This document shows, piece by piece, positions 55,220-62,929 of a stretch of 64,000 bases of DNA. The stretch comes from Arthrobacter pascens (GTDB lineage: Bacteria; Actinomycetota; Actinomycetes; Actinomycetales; Micrococcaceae). Position numbers and translations under genes: made by a program. Each line of letters starts with the position of its first letter. Positions within the stretch are counted from its first letter, which is position 1. The stretch is from positions 1,488,001 to 1,552,000 of the forward strand of contig NZ_JAUSXF010000001.1 of the NCBI RefSeq assembly GCF_030816475.1, written 5' to 3'. Under the pieces are notes generated by a model. It saw only the letters and a program-made list of their open reading frames with translations. It did not search any database and was not told the DNA's origin.

Positions 55220-56365
55220 ATGAGCGATTTCGATCAGAATGCGGCACCTGAAAGAAGCGTCAAACCCCGCGTTGCCGTGCTCTTTGGCGGCCGTTCCAGC
55301 GAACATGCCGTGAGCTGCGTGACTGCCGCCGGTGTGCTCGGCGCCATCAACAAAGACAAATACGAAGTCATTCCGATTGGAATCGCGAAGTCGGGGCAAT
55401 GGGTGCTGGCCGCAGCCGACACAGCCCAGTGGTCACTGTCGGCATCGTCGCTGCCGGAGGTGCCGCCGTCGTCGGAAACGGTGACTCTGGCGGAAATCGG
55501 CGGTGAGCACCAGCTGATCGTGGCCTCCCCGAACGCAGTCCCGCAGGAACTCGGAACCGTTGACGTGGTCTTCCCGCTGCTGCATGGGCCCTTCGGTGAA
55601 GACGGCACCATCCAGGGGCTCCTGGAGCTGTCCGACACCCGCTACGTGGGCGCCGGTGTACTTGCCTCTGCCGTTGGCATGGACAAGCACTACATGAAGG
55701 TGGTCTTTGAGGCCGCAGGCCTCCATGTGGGGCCCTACATCGCGGTCACGGACCGGCAGTGGATCAAGGATGCAGAAGCTGTCCGCAAGCAGGTGGACCG
55801 GCTCGGCTTTCCTGTGTTCGTCAAACCGGCCCGGGCTGGATCGTCCATGGGTATCTCCAAAGTCGATTCCCTGGACGAGCTGGACGCAGCTGTCGAGGAA
55901 GCCCGCCGCCACGACCTCAAGCTCGTTATCGAGGCCGGCATCACGGGCCGCGAGATCGAGTGCGCCGTCTTGGAAGGCCGCGGCGCCGATGGGCCGCGCA
56001 CGTCCTTGCCCGGCGAGATCTCAGTGGCCGGCGGCAGCCATGAATTCTATGACTTCACCGCGAAATACGTCGAGGACGGTGCCGCGGCACTGAGCTGCCC
56101 CGCCGACATCCCGGAGGAGGCCATCAATCGGGTGCGGGAGCTTGCGGCCGCGGCCTTCGACGCCGTGGGGGCAGAAGGTCTGAGCCGGGTTGACTTCTTC
56201 TATACGCCTGACGGCGAGCTGATCATCAACGAAATAAACACGATGCCTGGATTTACGCCAAACAGCATGTACCCGCAGATGTGGGCGGCGTCAGGGTTGG
56301 ACTACGCTGACTTGATCGACGAACTGATTTACCTTGCACTGCACCGGAAGACAGGCCTGCGCTGA
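55220..56365 (+). CDS. ddl: D-alanine--D-alanine ligase
   Basis: The 381-residue ATP-grasp enzyme joins two D-Ala for peptidoglycan. The N-terminal VAVLFGGRSSEHAVSCVTA, central PLLHGPFGEDGTIQGLLE, PVFVKPARAGSSMGISKV and C-terminal INEINTMPGFTPNSMYPQMW are diagnostic. A Tyr in the DTRYVGAGVLAS region fits D-Ala-D-Ala rather than D-lactate specificity. It ends the envelope operon and converges on the DUF3515 gene; a weak 7-bp hairpin (56370-56401) lies between. Confidence 0.96.
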   Translation: MSDFDQNAAPERSVKPRVAVLFGGRSSEHAVSCVTAAGVLGAINKDKYEVIPIGIAKSGQWVLAAADTAQWSLSASSLPEVPPSSETVTLAEIGGEHQLIVASPNAVPQELGTVDVVFPLLHGPFGEDGTIQGLLELSDTRYVGAGVLASAVGMDKHYMKVVFEAAGLHVGPYIAVTDRQWIKDAEAVRKQVDRLGFPVFVKPARAGSSMGISKVDSLDELDAAVEEARRHDLKLVIEAGITGREIECAVLEGRGADGPRTSLPGEISVAGGSHEFYDFTAKYVEDGAAALSCPADIPEEAINRVRELAAAAFDAVGAEGLSRVDFFYTPDGELIINEINTMPGFTPNSMYPQMWAASGLDYADLIDELIYLALHRKTGLR

Positions 56366-56369
56366 GCAG

Positions 56370-56401
56370 TTCAGCTCTTCGGTGCAGCACGTCCAGCTGA
56401 A
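56370..56401. terminator. Weak hairpin between ddl and the DUF3515 gene
   Basis: TTCAGCT (56370-56376) pairs with AGCTGAA (56395-56401) around an 18-nt loop in the 43-bp convergent gap. The stem is short and there is no U-run. Confidence 0.35.
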
Positions 56402-56408
56402 GGCAGAG

Positions 56409-56918
56409 CTATTGGCTGCCGGGCAAGTTCTGCAGGTCTTCCTGGCCCACGCAGTTCCGGGTTGACGGGATCTTTGCCTCCGGTGCGGAGAGATCGGCCA
56501 GGACAGTGGCAGAGCTGATCTTGTCCGGGTCCAGCAGGATTTCGGTGGCCGGATCGCGTCCAAACGTGGTCAGCGTCCACACCGGGTCGCCTTCCTTGAT
56601 GACCCAGTCAACACCGTTGACGCTGACGCACCGATCCGTCGTCGGTCCCGGAACGTTCACGCCGCAACGAAGGACCACCTGGGACGGGTCGCCCCAGGCC
56701 GCGGTGGCCTGGCTGTTGGTCTTTCGGAGGGCAGCATCGCCGATTGCATCGGGGAGCGCCACCATCATCGGTGCGCACGCCGGGTTGGCGGCGTCTTTCG
56801 CTGCTGTCACGTCTACCACGGGAGAACAGGCGCACAGGGCGAGCAGAGAAGTGCCTACTGCCAGCCCGACGGGGACAGAGAAGCTACGGCCTTCAAGAAA
56901 AGCGCCAAGGGAGAGCAT
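56409..56918 (-). CDS. DUF3515 family lipoprotein
   Basis: The 169-residue protein has a signal peptide with lipobox LCAC (Cys about residue 31). The remainder carries the family's features: NPACAPMMVALPDAI, ATAAWGDPSQVVLRCGV and CVSVNGVDWVI, with four conserved cysteines that may form two disulfides. The function is unknown. In related genomes a DUF3515 gene commonly sits beside ddl and thiL; here thiL does not follow, and a 549-bp gap and the polysaccharide operon come instead. Confidence 0.88.
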   Translation of the reverse strand: MLSLGAFLEGRSFSVPVGLAVGTSLLALCACSPVVDVTAAKDAANPACAPMMVALPDAIGDAALRKTNSQATAAWGDPSQVVLRCGVNVPGPTTDRCVSVNGVDWVIKEGDPVWTLTTFGRDPATEILLDPDKISSATVLADLSAPEAKIPSTRNCVGQEDLQNLPGSQ

Positions 56919-57467
56919 GGATCAAGCCTAGCTGGCCATAGCTTTGTCAATGCCGTGTGTGGCGCATGCTGTGATCTCTCCGCATCAGGTGGTTGTGGGG
57001 TATCGGGGAGATTTGTAGGTGGCGTTGCCTGGACGATGCCTGGCTGGGTGTCGTCTGTGGCCAGGCCCATGCTGACGTATGCGACCTCGGCAAGCGTCGG
57101 GGCATCTGGCGGTGTTCGGGCTGCAGCCGGACCGCCGCCAAGCCCCGCCAGGTCATCACAAACCCGGCACCGGGACGGAACCGCTAAACATGACTCCCCA
57201 CCTCCAAAACGCTCGGCGGGATCTGGTCCATCGTCTTCACATCTCCGGAAGTTTTTGGGAAGGACTAACTCAACTCACATCAGCCGGGATGTGTTCGGGT
57301 GATTCCGTTGAGACGTTTGCCAATGAAGTCATGCATAGGACTCTGAAAGGGACCTGGTATTCATCTTCGAGTAGACTGTCTGGACGTGCCCTGTTTTCTT
57401 GCTCTCCGTCATGGATGAGTGTAGGGAAATAGGAGCATGGAACCATTTCGAATTTGGGGGTACCGCC
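56919..57467. other. 549-bp region without a supportable gene
   Basis: This is the longest gap in the window. Several short frames on both strands are Pro/Arg/Ser-rich shadows without conserved motifs. The last 100 bp must hold the promoter of the polysaccharide operon; GC is visibly lower there. It may be the scar of an insertion or of a lost gene, but I see no inverted terminal repeats or transposase remnant. Confidence 0.5.
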
Positions 57468-58160
57468 ATGAACGCCCGTGGCCGTAAATATTGGTCTGTT
57501 CGCATCGCATTGGGTGCGCTTTTGGTTGCGGCGGTCGCGTCCGGGCCTGCAGGAGTAGCCTCGGCGACGGAGACACCTCCTGTGTACCCGCCAGTCGTTG
57601 ATCTGCCGGTCGGTGCCGACCCCACCCAGGACCCGGCGCCCACCCAGGACCCGGCGCCATCGGAACCAGCCCCTACGCCTGCTCCCGACACTGCTCCGGC
57701 GCCGGAACCTGACCTCCCGGCCGAGACGACGCCCGTGCCCGTACCGGTGCAGCCGGAGGCGCCGCTCCCGGCAGCGTCTGCTTACGTCCCCCCTGCACCC
57801 GTTCAAACGTCGCCTGTATGGTCTCCAGTCGTTGTGCCGGGAATCGCGGTCCAGGGAACAGAAGCCGAACAGGAAGCACCAACTACCGAAGACTCGGCCG
57901 TCACAGCAACGCCGACGCCGGTCCCCACTGAAGCTACGGCTACGGCTACGGCTACGGCTCTAGCCGTTGCGCCAGCAAAACCCGCGGCAGCCGTTAAATC
58001 CGCAGTGAAGGCGGCCGTGGCCGCAGCGACCGGCAGTTCGATCGGAGTCCGCGCTGCCGTCGTCGCTCTCCTGCTGTGCCTTGGGTACGCCTACTTCCGG
58101 TTTTTGGGGTCGAAAAAAGGAGGCCGGACCTCCCAGTCCTTGGCAAGTCCTGACGCATGA
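57468..58160 (+). CDS. Secreted Pro/Ala/Thr-rich protein with C-terminal membrane helix
   Basis: The 230-residue protein has a signal peptide ending near GVASATE (about residue 32). About 150 residues follow that are dominated by Pro, Ala, Thr and acidic residues (PTQDPAPTQDPAP, a Glu/Pro section, then TATATATA). A C-terminal helix (AAVVALLLCLGYAYFRFL) precedes GSKKGG, and there is no LPXTG motif. It looks like a wall-spanning stalk anchored at its C-terminus. ATG 57468 follows GGGGGT. Its stop overlaps the start of the double glycosyltransferase (ATGA), so it belongs to the polysaccharide operon. The function is unknown. Confidence 0.75.
   Translation: MNARGRKYWSVRIALGALLVAAVASGPAGVASATETPPVYPPVVDLPVGADPTQDPAPTQDPAPSEPAPTPAPDTAPAPEPDLPAETTPVPVPVQPEAPLPAASAYVPPAPVQTSPVWSPVVVPGIAVQGTEAEQEAPTTEDSAVTATPTPVPTEATATATATALAVAPAKPAAAVKSAVKAAVAAATGSSIGVRAAVVALLLCLGYAYFRFLGSKKGGRTSQSLASPDA
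57623..57658. repeat. Two tandem 18-bp units in the Pro-rich gene
   Basis: CACCCAGGACCCGGCGCC occurs at 57623-57640 and again at 57641-57658, encoding repeated TQDPAP. It is a likely site of length variation. Confidence 0.85.
57933..57959. repeat. Hexanucleotide microsatellite GCTACG x4.5
   Basis: GCTACG is repeated four and a half times and encodes the ATATATA stretch. Gain or loss of a unit keeps the frame, so the stalk length could vary among strains. Confidence 0.9.
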
Positions 58161-61100
58161 GCCATGAATTGCCGATGGGCGCCGCGGCAGAAAGTCCGAC
58201 CCTGAGCCCGATTCAGATCACACTCATCACCCACTCTTACTGGCCGGAGCACAGTCCTCCCCAACGCCGTTGGACCGCGATGATCAAGGAGTTCTCCCGC
58301 GCAGGCTGGGGGGTTGACGTAGTCGCTCCTGTCGCTCACTATCCGTTCGGGCGTCGCGAGTTGCCGCGGCGGATGGCGGGCCGGCCATTCCGGCTACAGA
58401 AGGGACAGTTCACAGAGAACGTACTCCGCGTGCCTTACCTTCGGCACGGCAATTCACGGGCCGCCCGCTTGGTGGACCAGTGCTATTCGGCGTTACTGTC
58501 TGTTCCAGCCGGGATGTTCTTGCGGAGGCCAGATGTTGTAATTGTCACGGCACCGGCACTCCCTTCGCTCGCTGCCGGCTACCTTCTGGCTAAGCTGCGA
58601 AGAGTGCCACTGATCGTTGAGATGCGCGACGCGTGGCCGGACCTTGCCCGCGACGCACGTTTGGTTCAGGGAAGTGTAAAAAGTGTCGTGGAACGCGTGG
58701 TTGAATTTGTGCAACAGCGCGCGGATTTAGTGGTCACGGTGACGGAAGGATTCGCTAATTCCTTGCGTGCCCGCGGGATCCGAAATGTGGCGACCGTCAG
58801 CAACGGACTTAATCTGGACGCTATCCCCGTGCTGGATTCACCTAGACTTGAACGGCCCATCTTCGAGGCGCTGTACTTGGGGAACCACGGTGAGAGTCAA
58901 CGCCTGGATGTGGCAATCCGGGCAAGCGCCTTGGTGGGAAGCTCAATGCACTTGCACATGGTTGGCCACGGGACGCAGCGTCCTGCACTGGAGAAGCTCG
59001 CCCGCGAATTGAAGGCCCCGGTGACCTTTCATGCACCCCTTCATGGCGATGCCGTGATGGAACGCTACGCCTCGGCCGACACCTGCCTTGTTTCACTGCG
59101 CGACGATTGGAAATCCTTCGAAACCACTGTTCCGTCCAAGACCTATGAGGTTCTTGCCGTTGGCCGCCACGTCACGGCCATGGTCCGCGGCGAGGCTGCA
59201 CGAATCATCGCCGATGCCGAAGCTGGCGATATTGTGGCCAGCGACCCTGAAGCCCTGGCGGCCTTGTGGCGCGATCTCGCCGCCAACCGCCTGCGTCTGG
59301 CCCGTAACGGCGACAGCCGGGAATGGGTCAAAACACATGCCGAGTATGAGCAGCTGGCCACTTGCTACATGGGACTAATCTCAGAGCTCCTTGGCAAGGC
59401 ATCTGGAGCCACCTCAATCATCCAGATACTGAGAAATCTACGGCTTGCGGCCCACACGGCGGGACAGCACTTCACGGACGACCCGATGGTGCTGATCCTC
59501 CAACTTTCGCGTAGGCTCCGGCAAACGGTGGTCCGTCGGCTGGCCCATGTGGTGCGTGCGGCGACGCCAAAAGACTCCGTGGCTGTGCCTGCGCTGCTCG
59601 CATCGCTCGTAATTGGCGACGACGGCGATGTCTGCCGCCGGCTTCGGCTCGCTACAGACCGGAAGGTCACAGGCGAGAAGGCCCGAAGGTTGGCAGACAT
59701 CGCATTGGTTGCCAACCGGCCGGAGTTAGGCGACGTCTTCCTCGCTCGCTCCGGATTGGCGCGGAGGTATCAAGCAGCACAGGCCCGCAGGCTGTGGCAT
59801 GACGGGAACCTTACCGGCGCCATCGCCGTACTAGAGGGTTCGGGTGCGTCGGGACGGCGGCAGCAAGTTCGGCTTTCCGGTGAGGCGGCGGTGTATGCGG
59901 GCACGGCGCCGTCGTTGCCGAGTCAGGCCTTTGCTCCGGTTGCCGGCCGAGTCCTGCACTTACTCACCAATTCGCTCCCCCATACCGCCAGCGGCTATGC
60001 CCAGAGGTCGCACTCCATCATGAAGGCGCAGCAGCAGGTGGGCTGGGAGGTGCTCGCCGTGACGAGGATCGCATATCCTGTGCAGGTTGGGAAACTCTTC
60101 GCGCAGGCTGGAGACGTCGTAGACGGCGTCCAATACCGTCGTCTCCTGCCTGCAGGATTGGCGCCGACGATGGACGCGCGCCTGCAACAGCAGGCCGAGG
60201 AATTGCTGAAGGTGGCGCTGGAATTCCGACCCAGTGTGCTTCACACCACCACACACTTTGTCAACGGACTCGTGGTCCGGGCGGTAGCGGAGGCCTTGGG
60301 GATTCCTTGGGTGTACGAGGTCCGCGGCCAGTTAGCGGACACGTGGGCAGCCACGCGGGGTCCTGAGGCTCGGGACAGTGAAAAGTACCGGCTGTTCCAG
60401 GACCGGGAAACCGACATCATGCGGAATGCCGATCTTGTCGTGACTCTGGGGCAGGCTATGAAGGCGAACATCGTCGCTGCGGGTATCCCGGCGGAGGACG
60501 TCATCATCGCGCCCAATGCTGTTGGCGACGGCTTCCTCCAGCAGCCACTGGATGCTGCCAGCGCACGCCGCCAACTAGGGCTGCCGGAGGACGGACTCTA
60601 TATCGGCACCGTCAGCAGCCTCGTCGGATATGAGGGCCTTGACGACCTTGTCCGTGCCTTCGCGCTGCTGGCGCCTGAACATCCACGCCTGCGCCTCCTG
60701 ATCGTTGGTGACGGCGTGGCCGGTCCGGCGTTGCTGGAGCAAGTCCGCGCCCTGGGGCTGGCTGACAGGGCGATTTTCACGGGGCGGGTTCCGCGGGAGC
60801 TGACGCCGCTGTATCACCAGGCCCTGGACGTCTTCGTGATCCCACGGAAGGACCTAGAAGTGACCCGTTCGGTCACTCCACTCAAGCCCGTGGAAGCTTT
60901 GGCAAGCGCCCGACCGGTAGTGGGGAGTGACCTGCCGGCCCTTCGGGAGATAATAGTCGAGGGTCGCAACGGGCTATTGGCCCCTTCCGAATCACCTGGC
61001 GAACTTGCACGCGCCATCTCGGCGTTGCTGGCTGACGGGAACCGCAGGGCGTCGATGGGGCAAGCCGGCCGGCTTGCCGTTCTCGCCGAGAGGACCTGGA

Positions 61101-61168
61101 CGGCCAATGCAAGAGCACTGGCCAACCGTTATGCGGGGCTACACCACGAACATGAGGAGAGCAAGTAG
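58157..61168 (+). CDS. Double-domain glycosyltransferase (two GT4-type modules)
   Basis: The 1003-residue protein contains two GT-B glycosyltransferases. The first (about 18-410) shows SYWPEHSPPQRRW, the WbuB-like EMRDAWPDLARDA, and PSKTYEVLAVGRHVTAMV. A helical linker (about 420-590) joins it to the second (about 595-1000) with SLPHTASGYAQRSHSIMKA, VYEVRGQLADTW, and SVTPLKPVEALASARPVVGSDLPALREII. Each should transfer a sugar from a nucleotide donor to a lipid-linked acceptor at the cytoplasmic face. It overlaps the genes on both sides by 1-4 bp in a surface-polysaccharide operon with an ABC exporter. The exact sugars are unknown. Confidence 0.88.
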   Translation: MSHELPMGAAAESPTLSPIQITLITHSYWPEHSPPQRRWTAMIKEFSRAGWGVDVVAPVAHYPFGRRELPRRMAGRPFRLQKGQFTENVLRVPYLRHGNSRAARLVDQCYSALLSVPAGMFLRRPDVVIVTAPALPSLAAGYLLAKLRRVPLIVEMRDAWPDLARDARLVQGSVKSVVERVVEFVQQRADLVVTVTEGFANSLRARGIRNVATVSNGLNLDAIPVLDSPRLERPIFEALYLGNHGESQRLDVAIRASALVGSSMHLHMVGHGTQRPALEKLARELKAPVTFHAPLHGDAVMERYASADTCLVSLRDDWKSFETTVPSKTYEVLAVGRHVTAMVRGEAARIIADAEAGDIVASDPEALAALWRDLAANRLRLARNGDSREWVKTHAEYEQLATCYMGLISELLGKASGATSIIQILRNLRLAAHTAGQHFTDDPMVLILQLSRRLRQTVVRRLAHVVRAATPKDSVAVPALLASLVIGDDGDVCRRLRLATDRKVTGEKARRLADIALVANRPELGDVFLARSGLARRYQAAQARRLWHDGNLTGAIAVLEGSGASGRRQQVRLSGEAAVYAGTAPSLPSQAFAPVAGRVLHLLTNSLPHTASGYAQRSHSIMKAQQQVGWEVLAVTRIAYPVQVGKLFAQAGDVVDGVQYRRLLPAGLAPTMDARLQQQAEELLKVALEFRPSVLHTTTHFVNGLVVRAVAEALGIPWVYEVRGQLADTWAATRGPEARDSEKYRLFQDRETDIMRNADLVVTLGQAMKANIVAAGIPAEDVIIAPNAVGDGFLQQPLDAASARRQLGLPEDGLYIGTVSSLVGYEGLDDLVRAFALLAPEHPRLRLLIVGDGVAGPALLEQVRALGLADRAIFTGRVPRELTPLYHQALDVFVIPRKDLEVTRSVTPLKPVEALASARPVVGSDLPALREIIVEGRNGLLAPSESPGELARAISALLADGNRRASMGQAGRLAVLAERTWTANARALANRYAGLHHEHEESK

Positions 61169-62055
61169 TGTCCGCAGATAGTGCAGTAGACCCAGAGACC
61201 GTGGCCATACAGCCCCTCTCCGTAGATATGCGGCGGCTGACACGTGTCGGATCGCGGCCAGGGTTCCTGGACTACCTTGTTCAGCTCTGGAACTTCCGGC
61301 AGTTCATTTTTTACGATGCCCGGGCCCGTGTCCAAAGCGGTACGCGGAGGGACCGCCTTGGCAGCGCCTGGCTGCTCCTGAACCCCATCTTCAATGGTCT
61401 GACCTACTACCTGATTTTTGGTTTGTTATTGAATACAAGCCGTGGCATCGAGAACTTCCTTGGCTACCTGGTGGTCGGGATATTCGTGTTCCAGTTCAGC
61501 TCCGGTGCCATCACGTCCGGCGCGCGTTCCATCCACGGGAGTAAGTCTGTGGTGCAGGCATTCAACTTTCCGCGGGCAGCGCTGCCTATCGGGGCCAACG
61601 TACGCGAATTGCTGGCCGCGGTGCCCCTCATACTGGCCATGCTTTTGATCGTGGTGGTGCTGCCGCCTGCAGAGAAAATCACCTGGCTTTGGATTCTGGT
61701 CCTGCCGGCCATATTGTTACAGTCGCTGTTCAACCTTGGGGTTGGACTCATTCTTGCCCGCGTCATCTCCCGGGTGCATGATGTCACGCACCTGCTTCCC
61801 TTCGCGCTACGGGCATGGATGTACATCTCAGCAATCTTCTACACATATGACCGCTTCATCACCCAACCGCAGATGCTTGCTGCCATCAAGCTCAATCCCC
61901 TCTTTAACGTGATCGACATAGTCCGGGATTGCGTGCTTTACGCCAAGGTTCCCCAATGGCAGTCGTGGGCCATCCTTGCCGCTTGGGCGCTAGGGATGCT
62001 AGCTGCCGGCTTGGTCTATTTCTGGAAAGGGGAGGAATCCTATGGACGCGGATGA
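61168..62055 (+). CDS. Polysaccharide ABC exporter permease (Wzm/TagG type)
   Basis: The 295-residue ABC-2 membrane protein has a cytoplasmic N-terminus and about six helices. The characteristic FIFYDARARVQSGTRRDRLGSAWLLLNPIF precedes the first. It exports lipid-linked glycans such as teichoic acid or O-antigen-like chains, together with the ATPase encoded next. The start is GTG 61168, using the last base of the glycosyltransferase stop. Its 3' end overlaps the ATPase gene by 14 bp. Confidence 0.93.
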   Translation: MSADSAVDPETVAIQPLSVDMRRLTRVGSRPGFLDYLVQLWNFRQFIFYDARARVQSGTRRDRLGSAWLLLNPIFNGLTYYLIFGLLLNTSRGIENFLGYLVVGIFVFQFSSGAITSGARSIHGSKSVVQAFNFPRAALPIGANVRELLAAVPLILAMLLIVVVLPPAEKITWLWILVLPAILLQSLFNLGVGLILARVISRVHDVTHLLPFALRAWMYISAIFYTYDRFITQPQMLAAIKLNPLFNVIDIVRDCVLYAKVPQWQSWAILAAWALGMLAAGLVYFWKGEESYGRG

Positions 62056-62929
62056 ACAGGAAATTTTCATCGAGGGACATCCCTGCGTGGTGGTGGACTG
62101 CGTCGAGATGCGGTACCGCGTTGCCTCCAGTGCGGCTGCGGAACCTGATACTGGACAGTTCAGATCCCGATTCCTCCACAAGGCTGTCAGCAAGCCCAAC
62201 ATGGTGACCGTGAGGGCCCTGAACAAGCTCTCCCTCGTTGTTGAACGGGGGGAGTCGGTGGGGATCATTGGCAGGAATGGTTCGGGTAAGAGCACCTTGA
62301 TGAAGATCATCAGCGGCCAGTCAAAGCCCACCAGGGGGGCCGTGTATGCGTCCAGTACCCCTATCATGCTTGGCGTCAACGCGGCCTTGGTCCCGGACCT
62401 TTCCGGTGACCAGAACGTCATCCTCGGATGTCTGGCCATGGGCATGAGCCGGGCGGACGTGGACGAAAAGTTCAACAGCATTGTGGAGCTTTCCGGCCTT
62501 GAGACATCCATCCATCTGCCGATGAAGTCCTACTCCTCGGGCATGGCTTCGCGCCTCAGATTTGCCATCGCCGCGAGCGTCGACCCTGAGATCCTTTTGG
62601 TGGACGAGGCACTCAATACCGGTGATGCTCAGTTTGGGGATCGCAGCAAGCGGCGGATGGATGAGCTCCGCGAGCAGGCCGGCTGTGTCTTCCTAGTAAG
62701 CCACAGCCTGGAAACGATCAAGGACATGTGCACGCGTGCGGTCTGGCTGGACAAGGGCGACCTGATCATGGACGGTGCGCCGGACGTGGCCATTAAGGCC
62801 TATCAGGACTTCACGCGTCACCTTTCCAAAGGCAACAATATTTCAGCCACCAAGATTCTCGACGACGCCAAAGCGAACCTCGTGGCCACCGAGGTCCGCG
62901 GGCGGTCCTCACGCCGGAGCCGAGGCTAA
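62042..62929 (+). CDS. Polysaccharide ABC exporter ATPase (Wzt/TagH type)
   Basis: The 295-residue ATPase has Walker A IGRNGSGKST (about 76-85), the family-typical signature YSSGMASRLRFA in place of LSGGQ, and Walker B ILLVDEALNTGD. It lacks the C-terminal carbohydrate-binding domain of full-length Wzt (usually about 400 residues), so the export probably does not depend on a modified chain end. It overlaps the permease by 14 bp, and the next gene starts on the last base of its stop. Confidence 0.93.
   Translation: MDADEQEIFIEGHPCVVVDCVEMRYRVASSAAAEPDTGQFRSRFLHKAVSKPNMVTVRALNKLSLVVERGESVGIIGRNGSGKSTLMKIISGQSKPTRGAVYASSTPIMLGVNAALVPDLSGDQNVILGCLAMGMSRADVDEKFNSIVELSGLETSIHLPMKSYSSGMASRLRFAIAASVDPEILLVDEALNTGDAQFGDRSKRRMDELREQAGCVFLVSHSLETIKDMCTRAVWLDKGDLIMDGAPDVAIKAYQDFTRHLSKGNNISATKILDDAKANLVATEVRGRSSRRSRG

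Noticed and set aside
56955..57432. Possible transposase or integrase remnant in the 549-bp gap
   Set aside because: Short frames contain a few Cys and Arg clusters but no DDE, HTH or recombinase motif, and there are no terminal inverted repeats or target duplications.
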